Notes under the pieces: model-generated
The model's database searches: none
Seen by the model: only the letters and a program-made list of their open reading frames with translations
Told to the model about the DNA's origin: nothing
In this document: positions 1 through 5,029 of the stretch, piece by piece
Layout: every line of letters starts with the position of its first letter
How positions within the stretch are numbered: the first letter of the stretch is position 1
Position numbers and translations under genes: made by a program
Assembly: GCA_026224995.1 (NCBI GenBank)
Contig: JAMFRX010000338.1
Location: forward strand, 1 to 11,418
Direction of reading: 5' to 3'
Source of the DNA: Puia dinghuensis
GTDB taxonomy: Bacteria; Bacteroidota; Bacteroidia; Chitinophagales; Chitinophagaceae
DNA: 11,418 bases

Positions 1-152
1 CAGACGTTGGAAAGGTCATGATGGCGGGAAAGCTGCGGAATAAGCTGACCCTGAAAACGCTCTCTATCATCAACCGCATCTCCGGGACCATCCTCATCGG
101 CTTTGGCATCTTCCTGCTTTGGGGCGTGATCTTCTACCATAAGCTCAAGTAA
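1..152 (+). CDS. LysE-family transporter, C-terminal fragment
   Basis: The window opens inside a reading frame that ends with TAA at 150-152. It yields about 49 residues: a short basic cytoplasmic stretch (MMAGKLRNKLTLKTL), then a hydrophobic helix containing GTILIGFGIFLLWGVIF and a basic end (YHKLK). Seen: a single membrane helix preceded by an INRISG-type sequence. Known: LysE/RhtB amino-acid exporters of Bacteroidota end in a last helix with a similar 'inr.sG..L..fG..ll' pattern. Inferred: this is the last helix of such an exporter, which would move amino acids or similar small metabolites out across the inner membrane. The rest of the gene lies outside the window, so the family call rests on one helix. 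Another small multi-pass membrane protein remains possible. Confidence 0.5.
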   Translation, partial: DVGKVMMAGKLRNKLTLKTLSIINRISGTILIGFGIFLLWGVIFYHKLK

Positions 153-201
153 AAGCGGTAGATTTATCGGGTATTGACCAATCGTTAACAAGCGGGTTCC
201 G

Positions 202-209
202 TAAGTTTG
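202..209 (+). promoter_or_regulatory. Bacteroidota -7 promoter box (TAAGTTTG)
   Basis: TAAGTTTG is an exact match to the Bacteroidota -7 consensus TAnnTTTG. It sits 13 bases before the ATG at 223, so the leader would be only about 8 nt. No TTG lies at the usual 19-21 base distance upstream; the nearest (174-176) is 25 bases away. The -33 half is therefore weak. It would drive the small membrane protein gene and perhaps mtgA. Confidence 0.4.
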
Positions 210-222
210 ATCACTCTACGCT

Positions 223-711
223 ATGAGAAGAATAATCATATTAATCTTTTGCATTATCCCTTTTTTATCCCGGGCACAGCATGATGTACTCACATTGGAA
301 AAAAACGGAATGCATGTACGATCCTATACGATCGAGGACCCAATAACTTTCGAGACGGTATATGGGCAATGGTTCACCGGAACCATTGACGACCTGCGCC
401 GGGATACGATCTACATCAACGGACAGGCGTTCAGCTACAAGGAGATCGCCGCCATCTCCCGGGAGAGGACCAAGCTCAGCAATCGCGGTACCGGAGTGCT
501 GCTGATGACGGCCGGGGCCGGCTTGTTCGCCATCAGCGCCGTCAATGGTGGCTTACGTCACGACGAGCCCAAGGATTGGTATAAGCCCACCGGCGTGATC
601 ATCGGCGGGGCGCTTATTGCCTCCGGCGTCATCCTGGTGGCTACGGCCAAAAAATACTACACGCTCGGCGGCAGATTCAAATTACAATACCTGCAGATCG
701 GTCGCCGGTAG
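223..711 (+). CDS. Small secreted/membrane protein of unknown function
   Basis: I do not recognise a family for this 162-residue protein. Residues 1-18 form a signal peptide (MRRIIILIFC then IIPFLSRA), probably cut after A18. Residues 20-85 are a mostly beta-like segment with repeated 'T-x-x-G' and 'D-x-I-Y-I-N-G' patterns (about 43-72). That resembles the short 'F.G.i..l..dti.in' strands common in Bacteroidota envelope proteins. Two hydrophobic helices follow (about 91-107 and 122-141), separated by a polar loop with HDEPKDWYKP, and then a basic tail. It is therefore probably an exported protein anchored in the inner membrane by the helical pair. It lies 44 bases upstream of mtgA on the same strand and may be co-transcribed, but nothing in the sequence gives a function. 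The start is chosen because it gives the complete signal peptide and has a promoter-like box just upstream. Confidence 0.75.
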   Translation: MRRIIILIFCIIPFLSRAQHDVLTLEKNGMHVRSYTIEDPITFETVYGQWFTGTIDDLRRDTIYINGQAFSYKEIAAISRERTKLSNRGTGVLLMTAGAGLFAISAVNGGLRHDEPKDWYKPTGVIIGGALIASGVILVATAKKYYTLGGRFKLQYLQIGRR

Positions 712-755
712 GCGGACTGCGTTCCAGTGAGTATATTGCAATGTAAATTTACCGG

Positions 756-1457
756 ATGCCGTTTAACACCAAAGGACTGATCCCCCGCGCCTGGCGAGTC
801 ATCAAGCGCGTTGTTATCTTCCTTTTTTTCCTCCAGCTATTCTATATTCTCCTGCTTAAATGGGTGGACCCGCCCATTACCCTCACACAGCTGGGCAGCT
901 GGCTGGGCGGCAATGGTCTCAAGCGGTCTTATGTGTCGATGAAAGAGATCTCCCCCTATGCGAAGCTGGCCGTGATCTGCTCGGAAGATCAGCTCTTCCC
1001 TGACCACGATGGCTTCGATTTCAAGTCTATCGAAAAGGCGATGAAGCACAACCAGAAGAGCAAATCGCTGCACGGCGCCAGCACGATCAGCCAGCAAGTG
1101 GCCAAAAACGTCTTTCTCTGGCAGGGGCGCGACTGGATAAGGAAAGGCCTGGAAGTCTATTTCACGTTTATGATCGAGCTCGTCTGGGGGAAGAAACGTA
1201 TCCTGGAAATGTATCTCAACATCAGCGAAATGGGCAAAGGCGTATTCGGGATAGAGGCGGCGGCGCATTTTTATTACAATCACCCGGCCAGATCGCTCAC
1301 CCGGCAGGAAGCATCCCGGATAGCCGCCTGCCTTCCCAACCCCAAGATCTTTACGATCAAGCCGCTTTCCGCCCACGTGGCTTCGCGCAGCTCCTGGATC
1401 GTCGGGCAGATGGGCGTCCTGCAGAACGACCCCGATATTCAGAAACTATTACAGTAA
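756..1457 (+). CDS. mtgA: Monofunctional biosynthetic peptidoglycan transglycosylase
   Basis: A family GT51 glycosyltransferase that polymerises lipid II into glycan strands at the outer face of the inner membrane. At 233 residues the length is normal for the monofunctional type; there is no penicillin-binding transpeptidase domain. A single N-terminal membrane helix covers about residues 17-35. The catalytic motifs are intact and in order: EDQLFPDHDGFD (77-88, catalytic Glu77), GASTISQQVAKN (107-118), RKGLE (129-133) and KKRILEMYLN (146-155, second key Glu151). A short palindrome, GTAAATTTAC (743-752), sits just ahead of the ATG. The gene follows the small membrane protein on the same strand, and its last 9 bases overlap the convergent kinase gene. 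It is probably a supplementary glycan polymerase beside the class A PBPs. The family call is very secure. Confidence 0.95.
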   Translation: MPFNTKGLIPRAWRVIKRVVIFLFFLQLFYILLLKWVDPPITLTQLGSWLGGNGLKRSYVSMKEISPYAKLAVICSEDQLFPDHDGFDFKSIEKAMKHNQKSKSLHGASTISQQVAKNVFLWQGRDWIRKGLEVYFTFMIELVWGKKRILEMYLNISEMGKGVFGIEAAAHFYYNHPARSLTRQEASRIAACLPNPKIFTIKPLSAHVASRSSWIVGQMGVLQNDPDIQKLLQ

Positions 1458-1988
1458 CATTTTTCCGACCGCGGCAATACCTGCCTGCAGCCGTTGATCT
1501 CCCTGGCCGCCGATCTCGACCCAGGGTGTAATTTGATTGACGAGGCTGTCCCGGTAAAAATGGAAGAGCTTTTCCCTGCTTACCAGATCCGGATATTCAC
1601 GCAGTTCATCCTTCACCCAGGGCAGGTCGGTACGGCAAAGCAGGTAAGCATCATAGCGCCGGGTGGCTATCTGCCCCAGGATCCAGGGATCACATCGGCC
1701 AAAGACGAACTCGCTCCAGACCTTCATTACATACATGTCCGTATCCACGAAGAGCAGGTCCTGTCCCGTCGCCCCGGCCTCGGCCGCAAGCCGGTCCTCC
1801 AATGCGAGCTGACCGCGCGCAATGGTGGTCAATTCTTCGAAAGAATAGTTCATCCCATGGGCAAGCAGGTATTCCCTGGCATACTCGGGCACCCAGGTTG
1901 TACGGTAATGTGCCGCGAGCGCTTCGCAGAGCGAAGATTTACCGGTCGACTCCGGTCCAATGACGACGACTTTCTTAAGCAGCGGCAT
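1449..1988 (-). CDS. NadR-type ribosylnicotinamide kinase (AAA-family ATPase)
   Basis: A 179-residue P-loop kinase. The Walker A motif is GPESTGKSS (11-19), EYAREYL follows at 35-41, a Walker-B-like LLFVDTD lies at 78-84, and a lid-like DLPWVKDELRE at 121-131. This pattern matches the C-terminal kinase domain of NadR, which phosphorylates nicotinamide riboside to NMN using ATP. NadR of enterobacteria also has an N-terminal DNA-binding domain and an adenylyltransferase domain. Here only the kinase is present, as is usual in Bacteroidota. The gene overlaps the end of pnuC by 14 bases, so the two are translationally coupled; transporter plus kinase gives uptake and trapping of nicotinamide riboside. 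The stop overlaps the convergent mtgA stop region by 9 bases. The specific substrate is inferred from the family and from the pnuC linkage. Confidence 0.9.
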   Translation of the reverse strand: MPLLKKVVVIGPESTGKSSLCEALAAHYRTTWVPEYAREYLLAHGMNYSFEELTTIARGQLALEDRLAAEAGATGQDLLFVDTDMYVMKVWSEFVFGRCDPWILGQIATRRYDAYLLCRTDLPWVKDELREYPDLVSREKLFHFYRDSLVNQITPWVEIGGQGDQRLQAGIAAVGKMLL

Positions 1989-2610
1989 GTTCGATGGCTC
2001 TCGCCCGTTTTTGCCATTCCATCAGCCCGCCGATAGCAAGGATCAGCAAGACGAGGTAATAGACGCTGGTAAAAACATAATGTTTGACAAAATACAAGGG
2101 TATCGACGAGAAATTCGTGGCGATCCACCAGTACCAGCTTTCCACTTTCTTTCGCGTCATCAGCCACATGCCGGTATACGCGGTGGCGGAGGCAAAGGCA
2201 TCGGCCCAGGGAATGGCCAGGGGTGCAAAGCCTTGCTTCAGGTAGGTGAGCGCAAAAAATACCGCGGCATAGCAGAAGGCGAAAAAGGAAAGCTGACTTA
2301 CCCATTCGCGCGACGAGTTCCGGGTGATGTGCAGGATATACTGTTGCCGCCGGTCCTTTCTCGTCCAGGCGATCCAGCCGTAGATATTAAGCGCGGTATA
2401 ATAAAGATTGACGCTGGCCTCTCCCAGCAGGGATAGCTTGAAGCTGAGCCAGATGTAGGCGACGGTGTTGAGGAGACCGGTGGGATAGACCAGGATGTTC
2501 TCGCTGCGGCTATACCAGACGCTCAGGATACCTGCCATCACGGCAATGAATTCCACCCAGCCGGTATGCTGGAGATCCACGACAAATTGACGATAGATCT
2601 CGGACAACAT
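1975..2610 (-). CDS. pnuC: Nicotinamide riboside transporter PnuC
   Basis: A 211-residue integral membrane protein with about seven hydrophobic helices. Family marks visible are NIYGWIAW (75-82) and the Trp-rich ESWYWWIATN (157-166) followed by IPLYFVKHYVFTSVYY, the substrate-side signature of PnuC. PnuC is a facilitative carrier that imports nicotinamide riboside, which is then held inside the cell by phosphorylation. The next gene encodes the matching kinase and overlaps by 14 bases. Upstream, the nfu stop and the pnuC start share one base (TAATG on the minus strand), so all three genes are almost certainly one transcript. No riboswitch or operator stands directly before pnuC, so regulation must come from the nfu promoter. 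The family call is secure; specificity for nicotinamide riboside over thiamine-type substrates is supported by the kinase neighbour. Confidence 0.93.
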   Translation of the reverse strand: MLSEIYRQFVVDLQHTGWVEFIAVMAGILSVWYSRSENILVYPTGLLNTVAYIWLSFKLSLLGEASVNLYYTALNIYGWIAWTRKDRRQQYILHITRNSSREWVSQLSFFAFCYAAVFFALTYLKQGFAPLAIPWADAFASATAYTGMWLMTRKKVESWYWWIATNFSSIPLYFVKHYVFTSVYYLVLLILAIGGLMEWQKRARAIEHAAA

Positions 2611-3203
2611 TATTCGGCTTCGGCTACGACTTCTTTAACTTCGGGGATCATACGTTTCATCATCCCTTCGATGCCGGCTTTCAGCGTGATCATGGAAGAG
2701 GGACAGCCCGAGCAGGAGCCTTGCAGCATCAGGTTGACGGTGCCTTCGTTATAGCTCTTGAACTGAATGGCGCCACCATCCATTTCCACGGCTGGCTTCA
2801 CATAGTTCTCGAGGAGCTCCTTGATACGCTTGACAACGTCGTCATCATCGGCATCGATGGTATTGCCTTCGGATTTGGTGAAGACGATCTCGTCTTCGTT
2901 GACCACTGGCTTGCCTTCTTCCAGGTATTCCTTCAGGAATTGACGGACGGCCGGGATAACATCGTCCCAATCCGTATCGATGGTCTTGGTGAGGGTCACG
3001 AAGTTGCTGGCGATGAATACGCTCTTGATAAAGGGAAAGCCAAAAAGCTCAATGGCGAGCGGGGAAGGCTTGGCGGTTTCGACATCCGGGAAATCGATGA
3101 TCTTACCGGGATATAATAGCTTGTTGGCCACGAATTTCATCGTTTCCGGGTTGGGAGTCATTTCGGTATAGATGCTGATAACCGGGTTGCCTGTTTTGAT
3201 CAT
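2610..3203 (-). CDS. NifU-family Fe-S cluster carrier (Nfu type)
   Basis: A 197-residue protein with two domains. The N-terminal Nfu_N domain (about 10-97) opens with the family pattern YTEMTPNPETMKFV and contains LAIELFGFPFIKSVFI. The C-terminal NifU-like domain (about 122-188) carries VKPAVEMDGG and GSCSGCPSS, whose Cys164 and Cys167 bind the bridging [4Fe-4S] cluster in Nfu dimers. It carries assembled Fe-S clusters to client enzymes in the cytoplasm. An acidic linker (EDEIV to DADDDD) joins the domains. It is the first gene of an operon with pnuC and the NR kinase. Its ATG is 19 bases downstream of an exact TAACTTTG promoter box. Nothing in the sequence is truncated or missing. The link to NAD salvage is physical; a functional reason (for example Fe-S-dependent NAD synthesis by NadA) is only inference. 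Confidence 0.95.
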   Translation of the reverse strand: MIKTGNPVISIYTEMTPNPETMKFVANKLLYPGKIIDFPDVETAKPSPLAIELFGFPFIKSVFIASNFVTLTKTIDTDWDDVIPAVRQFLKEYLEEGKPVVNEDEIVFTKSEGNTIDADDDDVVKRIKELLENYVKPAVEMDGGAIQFKSYNEGTVNLMLQGSCSGCPSSMITLKAGIEGMMKRMIPEVKEVVAEAE

Positions 3204-3222
3204 AGTGAAGCTATTTAAAGCA

Positions 3223-3239
3223 CAAAGTTAGCAAATTTA
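3223..3239 (-). promoter_or_regulatory. Two adjacent -7 boxes upstream of nfu
   Basis: On the minus strand, TAAATTTG (3239-3232) and TAACTTTG (3230-3223) lie one base apart, and both match TAnnTTTG exactly. The proximal box leaves 19 bases to the nfu ATG, giving a leader of about 13 nt. No clear TTG is present at the usual -33 spacing for either. They are the natural promoter of the nfu-pnuC-kinase operon. Confidence 0.55.
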
Positions 3240-3284
3240 CCGCCACTGCCGGTTGCGGTATCGGGAAAATACCGATATATCCCC

Positions 3285-3677
3285 CTAGCCAGAGTACACC
3301 TGGGCCCTGCGCCTCCGTCCTGGACGGCACCAGCGATAGTTCAGCAGGTGCGCACCTACGATCAGCAGGACGGCAAAAGGGAGGAATACCAGCTCGTAGA
3401 ATGGCCATATCTGTTTGGCTATCAACATGATCATCCCTGCTACGAAGAGCATCCAGGGCGTTAGGCGGCTATGATGCCGGCTGAAGCCATGCCACAGCGC
3501 CCTCGTTCCGATGAGAAAGGCGACGCCGATCATGCCGTATTCGAAGGAAGCGTTATGGATGATGTTGACCCCCAGGATCGGCAGCGTCACCATTACCAGG
3601 GGCAGGACGGAACAGTGGATGGCGCAGAGAACGGAGGCTGTCACTCCCAGGGCATCCCAATTGAGCTTTCGGAACAT
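3285..3677 (-). CDS. MerC-domain membrane protein
   Basis: A 130-residue protein with about four hydrophobic helices. It opens MFRKLNWDALGVTASVLCAIHC: the CxxHC motif (Cys18, His21, Cys22) in the first helix is the metal-binding signature of MerC-like proteins. A helix with RHHSRLTPW follows (about 68-75), and the last helix ends in GAHLLNYRWCRPG before a basic tail. MerC of mercury operons imports Hg(II). Chromosomal MerC-domain proteins in Bacteroidota have no mer genes nearby, and none is present here, so mercury is not implied; transport or sensing of another soft or transition metal is an inference. The ATG at 3677 is preferred over the in-frame TTG at 3713, because a -7 box (3690-3683) ends five bases before this ATG and the longer start lies inside the operator palindrome. 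It is divergent from the SCO/Fur genes. Confidence 0.8.
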   Translation of the reverse strand: MFRKLNWDALGVTASVLCAIHCSVLPLVMVTLPILGVNIIHNASFEYGMIGVAFLIGTRALWHGFSRHHSRLTPWMLFVAGMIMLIAKQIWPFYELVFLPFAVLLIVGAHLLNYRWCRPGRRRRAQVYSG

Positions 3678-3682
3678 TCCGC

Positions 3683-3690
3683 CAAATATA
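3683..3690 (-). promoter_or_regulatory. Minus-strand promoter of the MerC-like gene
   Basis: TATATTTG matches the -7 consensus. A TTG at 3713-3711 lies 20 bases upstream, the expected -33 spacing. Only five bases (GCGGA) separate the box from the ATG at 3677, so transcription should begin at or next to the start codon and the message would be leaderless or nearly so. The palindrome at 3695-3715 fills the spacer and covers the -33 element. Confidence 0.6.
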
Positions 3691-3694
3691 CCAC

Positions 3695-3715
3695 AATTGC
3701 AACAGAGTTGCAATT
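3695..3715. promoter_or_regulatory. Perfect 9-3-9 palindrome, candidate operator
   Basis: AATTGCAAC-AGA-GTTGCAATT is a perfect 21-base inverted repeat between the divergent MerC-like and SCO genes. It occupies the -33/spacer of the minus-strand promoter and ends 20 bases before the plus-strand -7 box, so a dimer bound here could control both directions. The size and AT-rich flanks fit a winged-helix dimer such as the Fur-family regulator encoded two genes away. The binding protein is inferred, not shown. Confidence 0.6.
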
Positions 3716-3735
3716 ATTATTTGCAGTAACAATGC

Positions 3736-3743
3736 TAACTTTG
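3736..3743 (+). promoter_or_regulatory. Plus-strand promoter of the SCO-fur pair
   Basis: TAACTTTG is an exact -7 box. Five bases (CCGCT) separate it from the ATG at 3749, the same distance as on the divergent side, so a leaderless transcript is likely. The best TTG upstream (3708-3710, inside the palindrome) is 25 bases away, longer than usual, so this promoter may be weaker or need an activator. Confidence 0.55.
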
Positions 3744-3748
3744 CCGCT

Positions 3749-4411
3749 ATGAAAAAGAAAAGGCTTCTTTTTATGGTAGGTTTCTTTGTCCTGCTATTCG
3801 TCGGCTTTTACTTCGCGCTGGGTCAGTTCGTGCCCGGCTTCGGCGCTACCGCATTGCCGGTGCTCAGCTATGTCCCCGCATTTTCTTTCGACAACCAGGA
3901 GGGTAAGCCCGTAACGGATAAGGACCTTACCGGCAAGGTCTATGTTGCAGAATACTTTTTCACTACCTGCAGAGGCATCTGCCCAAAGCTGAACACCAAC
4001 ATGAAGAAGCTTGCGGAAGATTATGCGCATGAGCCAGACTTCCGCATTTGCTCGTATACCGTAGATCCTGAAACGGACACCGTAGGCAGGATGAAACATT
4101 ATGCAGATTCGCTTGGTGCTGACCCACAGCGTTGGTATTTCCTAACCGGCCGAAAGGATAGTCTCTACCATCTTGCGCGCACCGGCTACCTGCTGGATGA
4201 TCCGAAAAACAATGCGATCAATATCAACGAGCAATTCCTGCATACACAATTCCTGGCGCTCGTGGACAAGGGCGGACGCGTACGAAAAATATATGACGGG
4301 CTTAAGAAGGATGAGCTCGACGAGCTGGAAAAAGATATCGCGGCCCTGTTAAAAGAAAAAGCTTCCGTGCCTCGCTTTGCCAATGGTTTGTTCAACAATA
4401 ATCCGGGTTGA
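3749..4411 (+). CDS. SCO1/SenC-family thioredoxin-like copper protein
   Basis: A 220-residue SCO-family protein. Residues 1-24 are a Lys-rich start plus a hydrophobic helix that tethers the protein to the inner membrane, leaving the thioredoxin-fold domain in the periplasm. The copper site is complete: TTCRGICP gives Cys74 and Cys78 (CxxxC), and EQFLHTQF gives His165. DPETDTVGRM (107-116) is the usual SCO loop. SCO proteins deliver copper to the CuA site of cytochrome oxidase or act as thiol-disulfide reductases in that pathway. No oxidase genes lie in the window; instead the gene is coupled to a Fur-family regulator whose start is within 1-4 bases of this stop. The transcript should be nearly leaderless. 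The family is secure; the exact client is unknown. Confidence 0.92.
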   Translation: MKKKRLLFMVGFFVLLFVGFYFALGQFVPGFGATALPVLSYVPAFSFDNQEGKPVTDKDLTGKVYVAEYFFTTCRGICPKLNTNMKKLAEDYAHEPDFRICSYTVDPETDTVGRMKHYADSLGADPQRWYFLTGRKDSLYHLARTGYLLDDPKNNAININEQFLHTQFLALVDKGGRVRKIYDGLKKDELDELEKDIAALLKEKASVPRFANGLFNNNPG

Positions 4412-4412
4412 T

Positions 4413-4835
4413 ATGATGGAACAAAAAATAGACGAGCTCCTGAAAAAAAATCATCTGAGCATCACCGGTGGGCGCCGAAAGATTCTGGAGCTGTTCCTGC
4501 AGCAAGACGGCGCTCTGTCACACAGCGACATCGAACGAAGGGCCGGTGAAAAATTCGACCGGGTCACCGTGTACAGGACATTGCAAACATTTTTGGAGAA
4601 AGGATTGATCCACAGTATACCGACTTCGGATAATTCTATACGTTATGCGTTATGTAAAGACGACTGTTCTGGTGGACAGCACCACGACGATCACGTTCAC
4701 TTTATTTGCAATGCCTGCGGCACTACTGTTTGTCTCGAAGGTGTGACCGTGCCTTCGATCGCGCTCCCCGATGGATATGTTACTGAACAAGTGGAAATGC
4801 TGATCAGCGGCGTGTGTAAGAGCTGTAATCACTAG
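4413..4835 (+). CDS. Fur-family transcriptional repressor
   Basis: A 140-residue metalloregulator. The N-terminal winged helix (about 5-70) contains the family sequence RRKILELFLQ, and the recognition part FDRVTVYRTLQTFLEKGLIH. The C-terminal dimer domain has a His-rich metal-sensing stretch HHDDHVHF (90-97), followed by two CxxC pairs, CNAC (99-102) and CKSC (135-138), that form the structural zinc site. The paired CxxC and HHxxHxHF pattern is shared by Zur, Fur and PerR, so the sensed metal cannot be read with certainty. The extra cysteines at 81 and 85 and the MerC-like and SCO neighbours favour zinc or copper stress over iron. ATG 4413 or 4416 is used; an upstream in-frame TTG at 4377 lies inside the SCO gene and adds nothing Fur-like. 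It is expected to bind the palindrome at 3695-3715, forming an autoregulated module. Confidence 0.9.
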   Translation: MMEQKIDELLKKNHLSITGGRRKILELFLQQDGALSHSDIERRAGEKFDRVTVYRTLQTFLEKGLIHSIPTSDNSIRYALCKDDCSGGQHHDDHVHFICNACGTTVCLEGVTVPSIALPDGYVTEQVEMLISGVCKSCNH

Positions 4836-4855
4836 CTGAAAACCTTCACCTGTAT

Positions 4856-4893
4856 AAAAAAGGAAAGCCCCGATGTAGAAACACCGGGACTTT
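4856..4893 (-). terminator. Intrinsic terminator with six-T tail
   Basis: The arms at 4893-4881 and 4876-4864 form a 13-bp stem on the minus-strand transcript (AAAGTCCCGGTGT with ACATCGGGGCTTT, two G-U wobbles, loop TTCT), followed by CC and TTTTTT (4861-4856). On the plus strand the two wobbles become A-C mismatches and the tail is only CTTTTGG. The structure is therefore built for minus-strand transcription but could weakly end fur as well. Confidence 0.75.
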
Positions 4894-4964
4894 TGGTTAA
4901 GGCTCTGATTAGTAGCTTCTTTATGCGTGGAGCGGTTTCCCGCCGACAATTATTTTTAATGACT
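4856..4964 (-). ncRNA. Candidate small RNA, about 109 nt
   Basis: On the minus strand, a complete promoter (TTG 5000-4998, 20-base spacer, TATATTTG 4977-4970) is followed about 110 bases later by an intrinsic terminator, with no gene between and only convergent genes around. The predicted transcript starts near 4964. It contains a short hairpin closed by a GNRA tetraloop (GCGG-GAAA-CCGC, around 4932-4943) and ends with the terminator stem. The only ATG frame inside is four codons (ATG AGT CAT TAA), and that ATG lies at the predicted start. I do not recognise a known family: it lacks the conserved SRP RNA loop and tmRNA ends. Comparison with the Rfam 6S-Flavo model would be the first test. It could alternatively be the 3' untranslated tail of the M3 peptidase message. 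Confidence 0.5.
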
Positions 4965-4969
4965 CATTG

Positions 4970-5000
4970 CAAATATAGCCGGAAAAAAGCATACGAACAA
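4970..5000 (-). promoter_or_regulatory. Promoter of the candidate small RNA
   Basis: TTG (5000-4998), exactly 20 bases, then TATATTTG (4977-4970): this is the best full match to the Bacteroidota -33/-7 promoter in the window. A palindrome CGAACA-AG-TGTTCG (4994-5007) overlaps the -33 element. No coding frame of useful length follows on this strand before the terminator. Confidence 0.65.
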
Positions 5001-5029
5001 GTGTTCGGTCTACTACTTTCCGGTATTTT

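Noticed and set aside
837..1376. Minus-strand frame of 179 residues opposite mtgA
   Set aside because: mtgA carries all GT51 motifs in the plus frame; the opposite frame shows no recognisable domain.
3285..3677. Mercury resistance locus
   Set aside because: The MerC-like CxxHC protein stands without merR, merA, merT or merP, so the mercury label is not supported.
3678..3713. Longer MerC-like protein starting at an in-frame TTG (12 extra residues)
   Set aside because: The TTG lies inside the palindrome, and the -7 box falls between it and the ATG at 3677, so this part would not be transcribed from that promoter.
4377..4412. Longer Fur-family protein from TTG 4377
   Set aside because: The extra 12 residues overlap the SCO gene end, are unlike Fur N-termini, and an ATG pair stands right after the SCO stop.
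4650..4949. Minus-strand frame of 99 residues across the small-RNA interval and antisense to fur
   Set aside because: It starts at TTG, runs through the terminator, and most of it is the antisense shadow of the Fur-family gene.
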